Below are positions 40,580 to 50,400 of a DNA stretch of 54,450 nt, in pieces. The notes under the pieces are model-generated. The model ran no database searches. It had not been told where the DNA came from and saw only the letters and a program-made list of their open reading frames with translations. This stretch comes from Candidatus Gastranaerophilales bacterium. Lineage in GTDB: Bacteria; Cyanobacteriota; Vampirovibrionia; Gastranaerophilales; Gastranaerophilaceae. Location of the stretch: contig CALVEA010000012.1 in NCBI GenBank assembly GCA_944326455.1, forward strand, positions 1-54,450, given 5' to 3'. Position 1 is the stretch's first letter. Each line of letters opens with the position of its first letter. Both the position numbers and the translations under genes were made by a program.

Positions 40580-41989
40580 TTACTGTTGAGAATTTTGAGG
40601 AACAAATTTTTCTTTAACTTTGGATGCAACTATGGACGCTGCTATTAAACATATCGCACCAACAATAAATGTATATTCCCAATGATAATTAACACCCTCA
40701 TCCATTATAAACATACTTTTATTAATCAGCCAGGACACTAAAGTACAAACAAAAACCTGAGGACCTGCGATAAAGATATTAAATATCCCCATTACAGACC
40801 CTTCCGTGCCGGGTTTTATAAATTGAGATAACATCGCAAACGGTAACGCGCATATACTAGCCCAGCCTATACCGGATATTGCCATAAACAAAGCAATCAA
40901 TTTCGGATTAACCGTAAACGCCATTCCCAGATATGCTAAAGCCATAGAAAGCATTGATATTATGTGAACCTTCTTATTCCCAAATTTTACAGAAAGAATT
41001 CCCACCGGAATCGCTACAAGGAAACATACCAAGTTAAATATAGCAAAGCACACAGAAGAAAAATTAGTACCCGACAGAACCGCACTATCATAAGCAGCCT
41101 TCATTGTCTCATGCACATCCGACAAATCAGGAACTGCAAAAACAGTGTGAACCGCATATTGTGTAAAATACATCATCATGCACATTGTTCCTATCCAGGT
41201 AAAAAATTGCATCCAACAAATTTTACCAACTTCCGGAGAAAGTGCAAAAAAGTCTCTCAGAGATTTGATTATATTAAACTTCTCGTTCTCTTTTACTTCT
41301 TCATTATCTGCCGCAATTGTACGTTCCTGAATCGTTATACACGTCCAGAGCATACCCAAAGAAAAAGCTAATGCCGCCATAATAAATTGAGCCGTAATTG
41401 GCATCTGATAATTGAAAGCCCATTTTAAAAATGGGGCAGCTCCGGCTGCAAAAACAGAACCCAGCCCAATTGCAAGACTTATATACGAATTTGCAATAGA
41501 GTGCTGCTCCGGTGGTACTACATCAGGAACTAAAGCCCTATAAGGTCCTTGTGCTATATTTACGCAAGCATCCAATATCCATATCATAATTGCTGCAAAT
41601 AATAACGCCGACCAAACAGGCAGTTGTATGTGTAATATACGGGAAAACCAATCTGTAATAGGAGACGAGTTTGGCAATGCCCATAACGCTGCAGCAGAAA
41701 GAAGTGCCCCTCCTAAGAGATATGGTCTCCGTCGCCCGAAGACAGTCCTTGTTTTATCGCTCAAGGCTCCAATAACCGGCTGAACTACCATCCCGGTGAA
41801 AGGACCTGCCAGCCATATTAAGCCAAACAAAAAAGGAGATGCGCCCAGTTCTTCTGTTACCGGTCCGGACAAGATTATTCTCATCTGCCACGCAAACTGC
41901 AAGCCGAAAAAACCTATCGCAAAGCTGATAAATTTTGCCGTAGTAAATTTTTTTAGCGCATTCTCTTCCATTAGCTTTTCCCCACACAT
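40580..41989 (-). CDS. MFS sugar-carrier-like protein (SLC45/GPH type)
   Basis: 469 residues with about twelve membrane helices. FISFAIGFFGLQFAWQMRIILSGP, then GMVVQPVIGALSDKTRTVFGRRRPY, matches the family of plant sucrose carriers, SLC45 and related bacterial maltose/glycoside permeases. The ATG at 41971 (GGGGA upstream) is an alternative start, because the predicted promoter at 42002-42030 leaves only about five bases of leader for the ATG at 41989. It is paired with the radical SAM gene. Substrate unknown, with a disaccharide or glycoside most likely. Confidence 0.82.
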   Translation of the reverse strand: MCGEKLMEENALKKFTTAKFISFAIGFFGLQFAWQMRIILSGPVTEELGASPFLFGLIWLAGPFTGMVVQPVIGALSDKTRTVFGRRRPYLLGGALLSAAALWALPNSSPITDWFSRILHIQLPVWSALLFAAIMIWILDACVNIAQGPYRALVPDVVPPEQHSIANSYISLAIGLGSVFAAGAAPFLKWAFNYQMPITAQFIMAALAFSLGMLWTCITIQERTIAADNEEVKENEKFNIIKSLRDFFALSPEVGKICWMQFFTWIGTMCMMMYFTQYAVHTVFAVPDLSDVHETMKAAYDSAVLSGTNFSSVCFAIFNLVCFLVAIPVGILSVKFGNKKVHIISMLSMALAYLGMAFTVNPKLIALFMAISGIGWASICALPFAMLSQFIKPGTEGSVMGIFNIFIAGPQVFVCTLVSWLINKSMFIMDEGVNYHWEYTFIVGAICLIAASIVASKVKEKFVPQNSQQ

Positions 41990-42001
41990 TTCACTCTTAT
42001 A

Positions 42002-42030
42002 AGTTTACAGGCAACATAAACGCCCGTCAA
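42002..42030 (-). promoter_or_regulatory. Candidate promoter of the MFS-radical SAM pair
   Basis: Minus-strand TTGACG (42025-42030), 17-base spacer, TAAACT (42002-42007), in the 49-bp gap after rph. Confidence 0.5.
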
Positions 42031-42038
42031 TAAGAAAG

Positions 42039-42734
42039 CTAATACATCGCAATAATCCTATCAATACCAGACTTTGCAATCCGGAAAAGTTCAAGCATCC
42101 TTTCATATTCATAAGGTTCGCCCTCTGAGGTTGTTTGGAAATCCACAATTTTTCCGCTTTTTGTCAAAACGACATTTGAATCAACCCTCGCATGAGAATC
42201 TTCTTCATAGTTCAAATCCAATTTTATCTCGCCGTCAACTATCCCGATTGAAACCGCTCCAACCGGCTCAATGATAGGATTTTCCGTTAATTCACCGGAT
42301 TCTATCAATCTGTTTATTGCATCCTTCAATGCTAAATACCCGCCGCAAATACTCGCAGTTCTGGTGCCGCCATCTGCCTGTATTACATCAGCGTCAATAG
42401 TTATAGTCATTTTAGGCATCTTGCTCAAATCTACGCAAGCACGCAAGCTCCGCCCTATTAACCTCTGAATTTCATGTGTGCGTCCCGAAACTTTCTCGCG
42501 CTCCCGGCGGCATCTCGTATTTGTAGAAGAAGGTAAAAGTGAGTATTCCGCAGTAATCCAGCCTCTTTCATCGTCATCTGACATCCACTTTGGCTTCTTT
42601 AAATCAACCGATGCCGTTACAATTACCTTTGTCTCTCCAAATTCAACTAATACAGAGCCTAACGCATGTTTTGTAAAATTATGAGTAAATTTTATCTCTC
42701 TTAATTGATTATTTTCCCTTCCGTCTATTCTCAT
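42039..42734 (-). CDS. rph: Ribonuclease PH
   Basis: 231 residues from the ATG at 42734, which has AGGAGG five bases upstream; the frame open to 42761 lies before this site. MRIDGRENNQLREIKFTHNFTKHALGSVLVEFGETKVIVTAS and the phosphate-binding RREREKVSGRTHEIQRLIGRSLRACVDL are RNase PH signatures, and DADVIQADGGTRTASICG completes the site. It trims tRNA 3' ends phosphorolytically. It lies alone in its transcription unit. Confidence 0.96.
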   Translation of the reverse strand: MRIDGRENNQLREIKFTHNFTKHALGSVLVEFGETKVIVTASVDLKKPKWMSDDDERGWITAEYSLLPSSTNTRCRREREKVSGRTHEIQRLIGRSLRACVDLSKMPKMTITIDADVIQADGGTRTASICGGYLALKDAINRLIESGELTENPIIEPVGAVSIGIVDGEIKLDLNYEEDSHARVDSNVVLTKSGKIVDFQTTSEGEPYEYERMLELFRIAKSGIDRIIAMY

Positions 42735-42800
42735 ATAAACCTCCTGAAAATATTCTAACACAAAGAACTACTCCATGTTGCGTATTTTCTTAGAAATTAA

Positions 42801-42829
42801 TTGACTGTAATACAAATGATATATAAAAT
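42801..42829 (+). promoter_or_regulatory. Strong promoter facing a non-coding region
   Basis: TTGACT (42801-42806), 17-base spacer, TAAAAT (42824-42829), with an overlapping TATAAA. It is among the best matches to consensus in the window, and no protein gene follows on the plus strand. Confidence 0.65.
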
Positions 42830-42835
42830 ATACAT

Positions 42836-43102
42836 GTGTTTAGATATAAACATCTTCTTGGGAGAGTTGAGAAGATATACCACTATCATAAATGGCATAG
42901 TAATTCTTTTTCATGATTAATGCTACCATCTTGGGGAGAAGGTTTAGAAATTATTACTCCCCCAACTAGGGGGTGCTACGCACGTAAACCTTTATCGGCA
43001 GGCATCAGTTTCTACTCACTGCCACTTATCTGCCAATCTGCCTGCCTCCTTTGTCCCCATTCCAAAAATCGAGAGCCCCTCTTCGGGGCTCTCGATCATT
43101 TT
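42836..43102 (+). ncRNA. Candidate structured non-coding RNA in the 409-bp gap
   Basis: The gap 42735-43143 has no credible gene. After the promoter at 42801-42829 come ordered inverted repeats: ATCTTCT/AGAAGAT (42852-42858, 42870-42876); AAGGTTTA/TAAACCTT (42939-42946, 42985-42992), which encloses CCCCC-AACTA-GGGGG (42959-42973); and GGCAGGCA/TGCCTGCC (42997-43004, 43039-43046). It ends in a 12-bp terminator at 43068-43096. TTGGGGAG (42931-42938) can alternatively pair with CTCCCCCAA (42957-42965), so two foldings compete. It does not show the conserved cores of tmRNA, RNase P RNA or SRP RNA. A short frame at 42920 crosses these helices and lacks support. Confidence 0.42.
43064..43102. terminator. 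Terminator shared by the ncRNA candidate and the 43144-44328 gene
   Basis: 12-bp perfect stem (43068-43079 with 43085-43096) and 5-base loop. On the minus strand it is followed by TTTTT (43064-43068 region), and on the plus strand by CATTTT. The minus orientation is the stronger terminator. Confidence 0.85.
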
Positions 43103-43143
43103 CGACTATATGTGTCCCTTAACAGGGGATTCTATACTTGATA

Positions 43144-44328
43144 TTAACCTGAGAATGTCTTGTATGAAGCTTCAATGTTATCATCAATTACTTTAGAAAC
43201 AGCTTCGATTTCTGTTGTAATCTGGGTTCTTTCATTATCCAATCTCTGAAGTTTTAACTCTAAGTTTCTATCTTCTTGTTGAATAATTTCAGTCTTAGCA
43301 TTGATTTCCTGCTGAGTTTTATCATATTGATACTGTGCATATTCATACTGTGCATAAGCATCTTGATAAGCCAATTCATCAGTTACAGTTGCTGCTTCAA
43401 GACTTATATCTGTATAACCGATAATATTACCTTCAGAATCCTTAATTGGCTGCTGCAATGTTTGAATTCTTCCGGAAGTATCAAACTCCAGCTTGCATCC
43501 TTCTATTGATTCTGTAAATGTATATTGTCCGTTAGCAATATATTCATATACAACAGCTTTATTATCAGAGCCTTGAACATCCTCTGCCAAAGAGAAGTAA
43601 GGAACTACAGCACCACTGTCAGAAGTTGTAAAGAATACCATGAAATCGTCTACATCATAGTTACCGCCAAAGCTATTTTTTATTGCTTGTTCATAACCGC
43701 CCCAACCAAGAGATGGATATTTTGCTTTTGCTTCAGCAAAAGTATATGCTGTTTCACCATATACTGTATATGCTCCGTCATTCTTCATTGTTATCTTGTC
43801 TTCACCGGCACCTTGTAAAAAATACTCTTTGCCGGATGATAATTTATAACCGCCCTCAACTGTATCAAAATCAGATTCAGTTGCAGCTCTCCATTCTCCG
43901 GTATTCTCGTCTTTTACATAGTACCCTGCAATTGATGTAATTACATTAGTTGCTACTGAAGGATCAACATAAGAACCTGTATAAGATTCTTCCCCTCTTA
44001 CAACAGTTGCTGTGCTATATCTCTGCTGCAAAGCATCACCTACTTGTGAAGTACGTTTTTCAACAATATAAGATTGTCCGTCTGCAGATGGTTTAATATT
44101 ACCTAATGTAAAGTTTGTAGCACCATCTGAACCTGAATACTCTACAGTTGTAAAATCATTTGTAGAAGGAGGTGTCGGCACTTCCATCGCCAATAAGCTA
44201 TTATATAAAGCAGTGCTCTGCTGTGAAAGTACTGTTCTTTCCTGGTTAATCTGTTGACCTTGATATTCAAGGTTTGATTGTCTTGCGATTAACCCCAAAT
44301 ACCTTGCTTGTGATGCTGACATACCCAT
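43144..44328 (-). CDS. Unknown sigma28-promoted protein with MGMSASQAR N-terminus, probably flagellar-system related
   Basis: 394 residues. There is no signal peptide and no membrane helix. The N-terminal helical part (about 1-50: GMSASQARYLGLIARQSNLEYQGQQINQERTVLS) and C-terminal coiled coil (about 315-390, ending KVIDDNIEASYKTFSG) flank a Tyr/Gly/Thr/Ser-rich beta-like middle with a single Cys. Helical ends around a beta core, without a Sec signal, is the design of flagellar axial or secreted proteins such as FlgL, FlgK and flagellin. The promoter matches the FliA consensus, which supports late flagellar expression. I recall similar N-termini in related gut bacteria but cannot verify this. 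AAGGAG lies 9 bases before the ATG. Confidence 0.78.
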   Translation of the reverse strand: MGMSASQARYLGLIARQSNLEYQGQQINQERTVLSQQSTALYNSLLAMEVPTPPSTNDFTTVEYSGSDGATNFTLGNIKPSADGQSYIVEKRTSQVGDALQQRYSTATVVRGEESYTGSYVDPSVATNVITSIAGYYVKDENTGEWRAATESDFDTVEGGYKLSSGKEYFLQGAGEDKITMKNDGAYTVYGETAYTFAEAKAKYPSLGWGGYEQAIKNSFGGNYDVDDFMVFFTTSDSGAVVPYFSLAEDVQGSDNKAVVYEYIANGQYTFTESIEGCKLEFDTSGRIQTLQQPIKDSEGNIIGYTDISLEAATVTDELAYQDAYAQYEYAQYQYDKTQQEINAKTEIIQQEDRNLELKLQRLDNERTQITTEIEAVSKVIDDNIEASYKTFSG

Positions 44329-44371
44329 AATTGAGTTCTCCTTTTCCTTGTTATTTGTTTCTATACTAGGT

Positions 44372-44398
44372 ATTACGGCATTTTTTTGTAAAACTTTA
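44372..44398 (-). promoter_or_regulatory. Flagellar sigma28 (FliA-type) promoter
   Basis: On the minus strand, TAAAGTTT (44391-44398), an 11-base spacer, then GCCGTAAT (44372-44379). The classical sigma28 consensus is TAAAGTTT-N11-GCCGATAA, so -35 and spacing are exact and -10 is 5 of 8 with AT exchanges only. Predicted start is about 37 bases before the ATG at 44328. Confidence 0.8.
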
Positions 44399-44463
44399 GT
44401 TTTTTGTTACATTTATTTACAAATTTTAATATTTGTTAACATTTTCGATTGATAGAATACTCA

Positions 44464-44491
44464 TTGTCATAACTTATTTACATGGTAAAAT
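44464..44491 (+). promoter_or_regulatory. Candidate promoter of the GT39-waaA pair
   Basis: TTGTCA (44464-44469), 16-base spacer, TAAAAT (44486-44491), with GGGGAG (44512-44517) before the ATG at 44522. Confidence 0.5.
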
Positions 44492-44521
44492 TAATTGCGG
44501 GAACTACATCCGGGGAGAGTT

Positions 44522-46189
44522 ATGGAAAATTTACACAGAATAAAAAATTATATAATCAAGCATCCCGAATTCTTTACCATTCTGGGGCTGGGTATATTGT
44601 TTTACTTTATATTTTTTCATGGGATAGGAACATACGCACTAATGGATGTCGACGAATCCAGATATGTATCAATGTCAAAAGATATGTTTTTATCAAAAGA
44701 TTTCTTGACACTGTATCTTAACAAGGAATTTTTCTTTGAAAAGCCTCCGCTTTATTTCTGGGGAGAGTGTTTATCTTTTGCCCTCTTTGGAAAAATAAAT
44801 GAATTCACTGCAAGGTTCCCGGTAGCATTGTATGGTACTCTTTGCTGCTATTTAGCCTATTTTATGGGCAGGAAAATTATTTCAAGAGGCTATGGAGTAA
44901 TTGCATCCCTAATCCTTGCAACAAGTTTGGAGTTTGTTATACTTGCTAAATTTGCGATTCTGGATATTGTTGTAGCAGCTTGCATCTGGGCATCAATATG
45001 TTTCGGAATGTCAGTTTATTTTTGCAGAGAATCTCATAGAAAATATTTCTGGTGGATGTTTTACATATTCTCTGGACTCGCTGTTATGGCAAAAGGAATC
45101 CCGGGTTTTGTGGTACCTTTTGGAACAATGTTTTTTATTTCCATTGCCGCAAAAAAGTTCAAAGAAATATTTAAACCTCAATATTTCCTCGTAGGAATGG
45201 GGTTATTTTTACTTGTCACCTTACCTTGGCACTTGATAATGTTCAAACTTCATAATCCGTTATTTTGGAACGAATATATCATTAAGCATCATTTTGAAAG
45301 ATTTATAGGCGCTGAAGTTATCAACAGGACTCAGCCTTTCTACTTTTATTTTCTGACCCTTTTGTGGGGATTTTTCCCTTGGAGTATCTCTTGCTTGTGT
45401 GTGTGGATTAAGGATTTTATCAAAGTTATAAAAGAAAGAAAATTGCCTTTTAATCTCAATTCATTAAATTCCGAACAACGTTTTATTTTCTACAACGTCA
45501 TAGCTTCTGTATTTACACTTTTGTTTTTCACATCTTCAAAAACCAAGCTCATAACATATATTCTTCCGATGTATGGTTCATTAGCTTGCGTTGGAGCTTA
45601 TACTTGGTACAACTATATTAAAAAATGTTCAAACGAAAAAATCATAAACACCACTGTTTACATAATTGGAGGAGTATTTTTATTTGCAACTGTTGGAGCA
45701 ATTCTTACGCCGCTCTACCTCCCAAAACAGCTTTATATGGACATATCTACTGTAAAAACTTTCTGTGTAGTTATTTCTTTTGCTTTTGGATTGGCATCAA
45801 TTTTGTTTGTTAAAAAGAAACTTTACAAAGCCGTATTCGCTTCTTACGTTCTTTTGATACTTTTATTTTCGGCATACGCGACTGAAAAGTTTTTTGAAAT
45901 TGACTATGCATTCGGGCAGAATGACCTTCTAAAATTTGCAAACTATGCAAAGAAACAAGATTTGACGCTTACTACATACGGCTTTGCGCAGAAATATTCC
46001 CTTATTTTTTATAGCGGAAAACCTGTTTTGTACAGAAAGTATATGCAGCCGTCAGAACTGCCGGAGGAACTCGATAGAGAAGGAAATATGGTTATCGTTC
46101 CGTATAAAAAGATGAAAGAACTTAAAAATGTAAGTTTTGATATAATTAAAAAAGGCAGAAGATATGCATTGATTGATGAGGATAAATAA
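44522..46189 (+). CDS. GT39/ArnT-like membrane glycosyltransferase
   Basis: 555 residues from the ATG at 44522 (GGGGAG just upstream; the frame open from 44495 starts before this site). It has about a dozen hydrophobic helices. The first periplasmic loop has the GT39/ArnT acidic motif (ALMDVDESRYVSMSKDM) and LNKEFFFEKPPLYFWGE, followed by ARFPVALYGTL, typical of ArnT and related dolichyl-/undecaprenyl-phosphate sugar transferases. It moves a lipid-linked sugar onto lipid A or another envelope acceptor. The adjoining waaA (one-base overlap) points to lipid A/LPS modification. Confidence 0.88.
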   Translation: MENLHRIKNYIIKHPEFFTILGLGILFYFIFFHGIGTYALMDVDESRYVSMSKDMFLSKDFLTLYLNKEFFFEKPPLYFWGECLSFALFGKINEFTARFPVALYGTLCCYLAYFMGRKIISRGYGVIASLILATSLEFVILAKFAILDIVVAACIWASICFGMSVYFCRESHRKYFWWMFYIFSGLAVMAKGIPGFVVPFGTMFFISIAAKKFKEIFKPQYFLVGMGLFLLVTLPWHLIMFKLHNPLFWNEYIIKHHFERFIGAEVINRTQPFYFYFLTLLWGFFPWSISCLCVWIKDFIKVIKERKLPFNLNSLNSEQRFIFYNVIASVFTLLFFTSSKTKLITYILPMYGSLACVGAYTWYNYIKKCSNEKIINTTVYIIGGVFLFATVGAILTPLYLPKQLYMDISTVKTFCVVISFAFGLASILFVKKKLYKAVFASYVLLILLFSAYATEKFFEIDYAFGQNDLLKFANYAKKQDLTLTTYGFAQKYSLIFYSGKPVLYRKYMQPSELPEELDREGNMVIVPYKKMKELKNVSFDIIKKGRRYALIDEDK

Positions 46190-47430
46190 TGTTTCAGATA
46201 TTATGTGAAGTTTTATTTAAAATAATTGAACCAATATTCCTTCTTGTTTTGAAAAGAACAGGATATCCGAAAGAGGCTATTGACAGGAAAAAGGCTATAT
46301 TTGAATGGTTTACGCAAAAAGACAATGTAATAATGTTTCATGGAGTTTCTGTAGGGGAGATTATGGCTCTTGAGAGGGTAGTGAAAAAAACCAGAGAAAT
46401 ATATCCTAATTCTAAAATAGTTGTAACAACAGGAACTCATACAGGACAAGATATTGCTTACAAAAAACTTGGCGACACTGCGGATTTAATTACCTACTTT
46501 CCAATTGATTTGCCGAGCATAGTTAGGACTTTTTTAGACAAAACAAACCCTAAAGTTGTATTTATTGCCGAGACAGAAATCTGGCCTAACTTTGCAATAG
46601 AAACAAAAAAAAGAGGCACAAAACTCTTTGTCATCAATGGAAGAATTTCTGATAAAAGTTTTAAAAGCTACAAGCTTTTTAGATTCTTCTTTAAACCATT
46701 CTTAAACCTGTATACAGGAATCTATACCCAAAGCGATGACGACAATAAAAAATTCCTATACCTGGGGGCTAATCCTGAAACAACTAAGAGAATGAACAAT
46801 CTTAAGTTTGATATTACAAAACCTGATATAGATTTTACATTTGACAAAGGGAATTCAAGAATAATACTTGCCGGCTCAACTCACCACGGTGAAGATGAAA
46901 TCGTCTTGAAAACTTTTGCAAAATTGAAAACAAATAACCCTGACCTAAAACTAATCCTTGCGCCAAGACATTTGACAAGAAAAGATGAGGTCACAAGACT
47001 CGTTGAAAAAACTGGTTTTAAATATGATTTTCGTTCAAACAACCGTTCAGGAATGGATGGAATTGACATTTTAATATTAGATACACTTGGCGAATTAAGC
47101 AAAATGTACGCATTTTGTGATATTGCGTTTATTGGGGGAAGTTTTAATAAAACAGGCGGACACAATCCTCTGGAAGCGCTGGTGTTCAACAAACCGGTTA
47201 TTTCAGGTCCTTCTATACATAATTTTAGAGATATTTATGGACTTATTCAGAAAGCCGGAGCAGGGTTTGTCGTAAAAAACCAAAAACAATTTTATGAATC
47301 TGCCAACAACCTGCTTTCTGACAAAAATTTCTTTGACACAACCGTTCAAAAGGGCACAAAAGTCTTTGCTGAACAGCAAGGAGCAATGGACTTTGTAATT
47401 GATTTACTGAGAAAGTTTTACAATCCTTAA
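46189..47430 (+). CDS. waaA: 3-deoxy-D-manno-octulosonic acid (Kdo) transferase
   Basis: 413 residues. The N-terminal membrane anchor segment (ILCEVLFKIIEPIFLLVL) precedes the GT30 catalytic FHGVSVGEIMAL (acceptor-activating Glu) and the donor-site GGSFNKTGGHNPLEAL. It attaches Kdo to lipid A precursor at the inner membrane, direct evidence that the organism makes LPS and has an outer membrane. It overlaps the GT39 gene by one base. Confidence 0.95.
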   Translation: MFQILCEVLFKIIEPIFLLVLKRTGYPKEAIDRKKAIFEWFTQKDNVIMFHGVSVGEIMALERVVKKTREIYPNSKIVVTTGTHTGQDIAYKKLGDTADLITYFPIDLPSIVRTFLDKTNPKVVFIAETEIWPNFAIETKKRGTKLFVINGRISDKSFKSYKLFRFFFKPFLNLYTGIYTQSDDDNKKFLYLGANPETTKRMNNLKFDITKPDIDFTFDKGNSRIILAGSTHHGEDEIVLKTFAKLKTNNPDLKLILAPRHLTRKDEVTRLVEKTGFKYDFRSNNRSGMDGIDILILDTLGELSKMYAFCDIAFIGGSFNKTGGHNPLEALVFNKPVISGPSIHNFRDIYGLIQKAGAGFVVKNQKQFYESANNLLSDKNFFDTTVQKGTKVFAEQQGAMDFVIDLLRKFYNP

Positions 47431-47455
47431 TACTCTTCTGTGCTAAATTATAGGT

Positions 47456-50400
47456 ATGGCAAACTTAATTCCGCTTCACATTCACACTGAGTACTCATTG
47501 CTCGATGGTATGATTAGGGTTTCAGATCTCGTTAATTATGCAAAAGATAACGGGCTGAATGCTATTGCAATCACTGACCACGGGGTAATGTATTCTGCCA
47601 TTGAATTTTATGAACAGGCAAAAGCTGCCGGAATAAACCCGCTTATCGGGTGTGAATTTTATGTACATGATGGCGATATCCACCAGAAAGATAACCTTCA
47701 CAACCCTCTGTACCACTTGATTCTTATTGCAAAAGACCAGACCGGCTATAAAAACCTTATTAAACTGGTTTCAACAGCCTGGTGCGAAGGCTTTTATTAT
47801 AAACCAAGAATAAATTTTGAGCTTCTGAAAGAGTACCACGAAGGCTTAATCTGTACATCTGCCTGCCTTGGAGGCGAAGTTTTGCAGCATCTTCAGCATG
47901 GCGAAAAAGAAAAAGCGATTGAAACCGCTAAAAAATACAAAGAACTGTTCGGGGATGATTATTATATAGAGCTTCAAGACCACGGACTTGAAGAACAAAA
48001 AAGAACCAACCCTGAGTTAATAAAAATAGCAAAAGAACTCGGGATAAAAATGGTCATAACAAACGACTCTCACTATTTAAGAAAAGAAGATGCTGACGCT
48101 CAGGACAGCTTATTATGCTTGCAGACAAATGCCGATAAATCTGACCCTAACAGGTTTCACTTCCCGAATAACGAATTCTATGTCAAATCCCAGGAAGAAA
48201 TGAGAAAAGCCTTCTCCTGGATGGATGATGAAACATTTAATGAATGTGTCCAAAATACGCAGGAAGCTGCCGACAAATGCCATATTGAAATAGAGCTTGG
48301 CAATGCTCCGCTTCCGCATTACGAAGTTCCGGAAGGGTATACTAACGAAACCTATCTTGAACATATTGTTTATGAAGGGTTAAAAAAACGATACGGAGAA
48401 ATTACACCGGAACTTAAAGAACGTGTGGACTATGAGCTTAGAACAATTAACAAAATGGGATTTGCTGCGTATTTCCTTATTACATGGGATTTTATACATT
48501 ACGCAAAAACTCATGATATTCCGGTCGGACCGGGAAGAGGCTCGGCTGCCGGCAGCGTTGTAGCTTATGCTCTTGAAATCACAGACCTTGACCCAATTAA
48601 ACACCATCTGTTGTTTGAAAGATTTTTGAATGAAGAACGCTATACCATGCCTGATATTGATATAGACTTCTGTATTGAAAAACGTCGTCAGGTAATAGAT
48701 TACGTTACCCAAAAATATGGCGAGGATAAAGTCTGTCAGATTATTACATTTTCAACCTACGCACCTAAAGCTGCATTTAAAGGAATTGCAAGAATTTTAA
48801 AGGTTCCGTTTACTGAGTCCAACAGGCTGACAGGTTTAATTGAACCGGCTATTGAACTTGCCGCAGCTACAAATCCTAAAGCAAAATGGATAAAAGATGC
48901 GCTTCAGGTTGAAGGGTCCGAGCTTAGAAAACTTTATGATGAAGATTATCAAATCCCGATTCCGGAAACCGGAGAGAGTGTAAGTTACAGAAAAATTATT
49001 GATATGTCCTGCGCTATAGAAGGCTTAAAATGCGGAACAGGCACACACGCTGCTGGTGTTATAATTTCACATGCGCCTTTAGATACAATTATTCCTGTTC
49101 AGCCTTCAAAAGACGGTATTGTACAGACAGGCTATCCGCCGCATGAGGTTACGGAAGTTCTTTCTCTTCTCAAAATGGACTTTCTGGGACTCAGAAACTT
49201 GACCATGATTTATAAAACCGTTGATATGGTTAAGCATTACGAAGGAATTGATATTGACATAAACAATATTCCGCTGGATGACCCTGAAACATATAAAATG
49301 TTAGTGCGTGGGGAAACTGTCGGGGTGTTCCAGCTTGAATCTCAGGGGATGATTAACCTTGTAAAAAGATTAAAACCTGACGTATTTGAAGATTTAGGCG
49401 CTCTTGTTGCTCTATTCAGACCGGGACCTCTGGGTTCAGGCATGGTAGATGAGTTTGTAGACAGAAAACACGGTATAAAAGCTATTTCATATCCGCACCC
49501 GCTTCTTGAGCCTATCTTAAAAGATACCTACGGAACAATTGTTTATCAGGAACAGATTATGCAGGTGTTCCAGACCCTTGCTGACTATTCTTTAGGACAA
49601 GCCGATATTGTCCGGAGAATGATGGGTAAAAAGAAAATTGAAGAAATGCAGAAGCAGAAAGCCAAGTTTATTGAGCTTGCTTCTTCTCACCATGGAATGA
49701 AAAAGGAAGATGCGACAACACTCTTTGAACAAATTGAAAAGTTTGCATCATACTGCTTTAACCGGTCGCATTCAGCAGCTTATGCATTTGTAGCATATCA
49801 GACTGCTTATTTAAAATGTCATTATCCGGTTGAATACTTATCAGCCCTTCTCTCAAGCGTATCCGACAACAAAGACCAGACCCAGCTTTATATTGAAGAA
49901 GCCCACAGGTACGGAATAAAAGTTCTTCCGCCGGATATTAACAAATCTTATTTAGAATATGCTCCTGACGGAAAGAATATAAGATTCGGACTTGCTGCGA
50001 TTAAGCAGGTTGGCGAGCCTGTCTGCGAAGCAATTATTAAAGAAAGAGAAGAAAACGGAGAGTTCAAAAGTATATTTGATTTCTGCAAACGGCTTGATAC
50101 AAAATTTGTTAACAAAAAATCTCTGGAAGGTCTTATTAAAGCCGGGGCTTTTGCTAATATTGAAAAAAGCAGAAAACAGTTATTTGAAAATATTGAGCAC
50201 ATTCTTGATGTGACCTCAAAAGAAGCAAAAGACCGCGCTATGGGACAGGTAAGCCTATTCTCTACTGTTGAAAATAGTGATGAATTTACCGGGGTTCAAT
50301 ATCAGTTATTAGGAAGCGATGAAGAATATGCGGATAAAGAACTCCAGCAATTTGAAAAAGAGTTTTTAGGCTTCTACGTAACCTCGCATCCGCTTTTTTC

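Noticed and set aside
42920..43141. Plus-strand frame of 73 codons in the non-coding gap
   Set aside because: No ribosome-binding site, it runs through the inverted repeats and the terminator, and its composition looks random.
42735..43143. tRNA, tmRNA, RNase P RNA or CRISPR array in the gap
   Set aside because: No T-loop, no CCA end, no conserved P4 or tmRNA ends, and no regularly spaced direct repeats were found.
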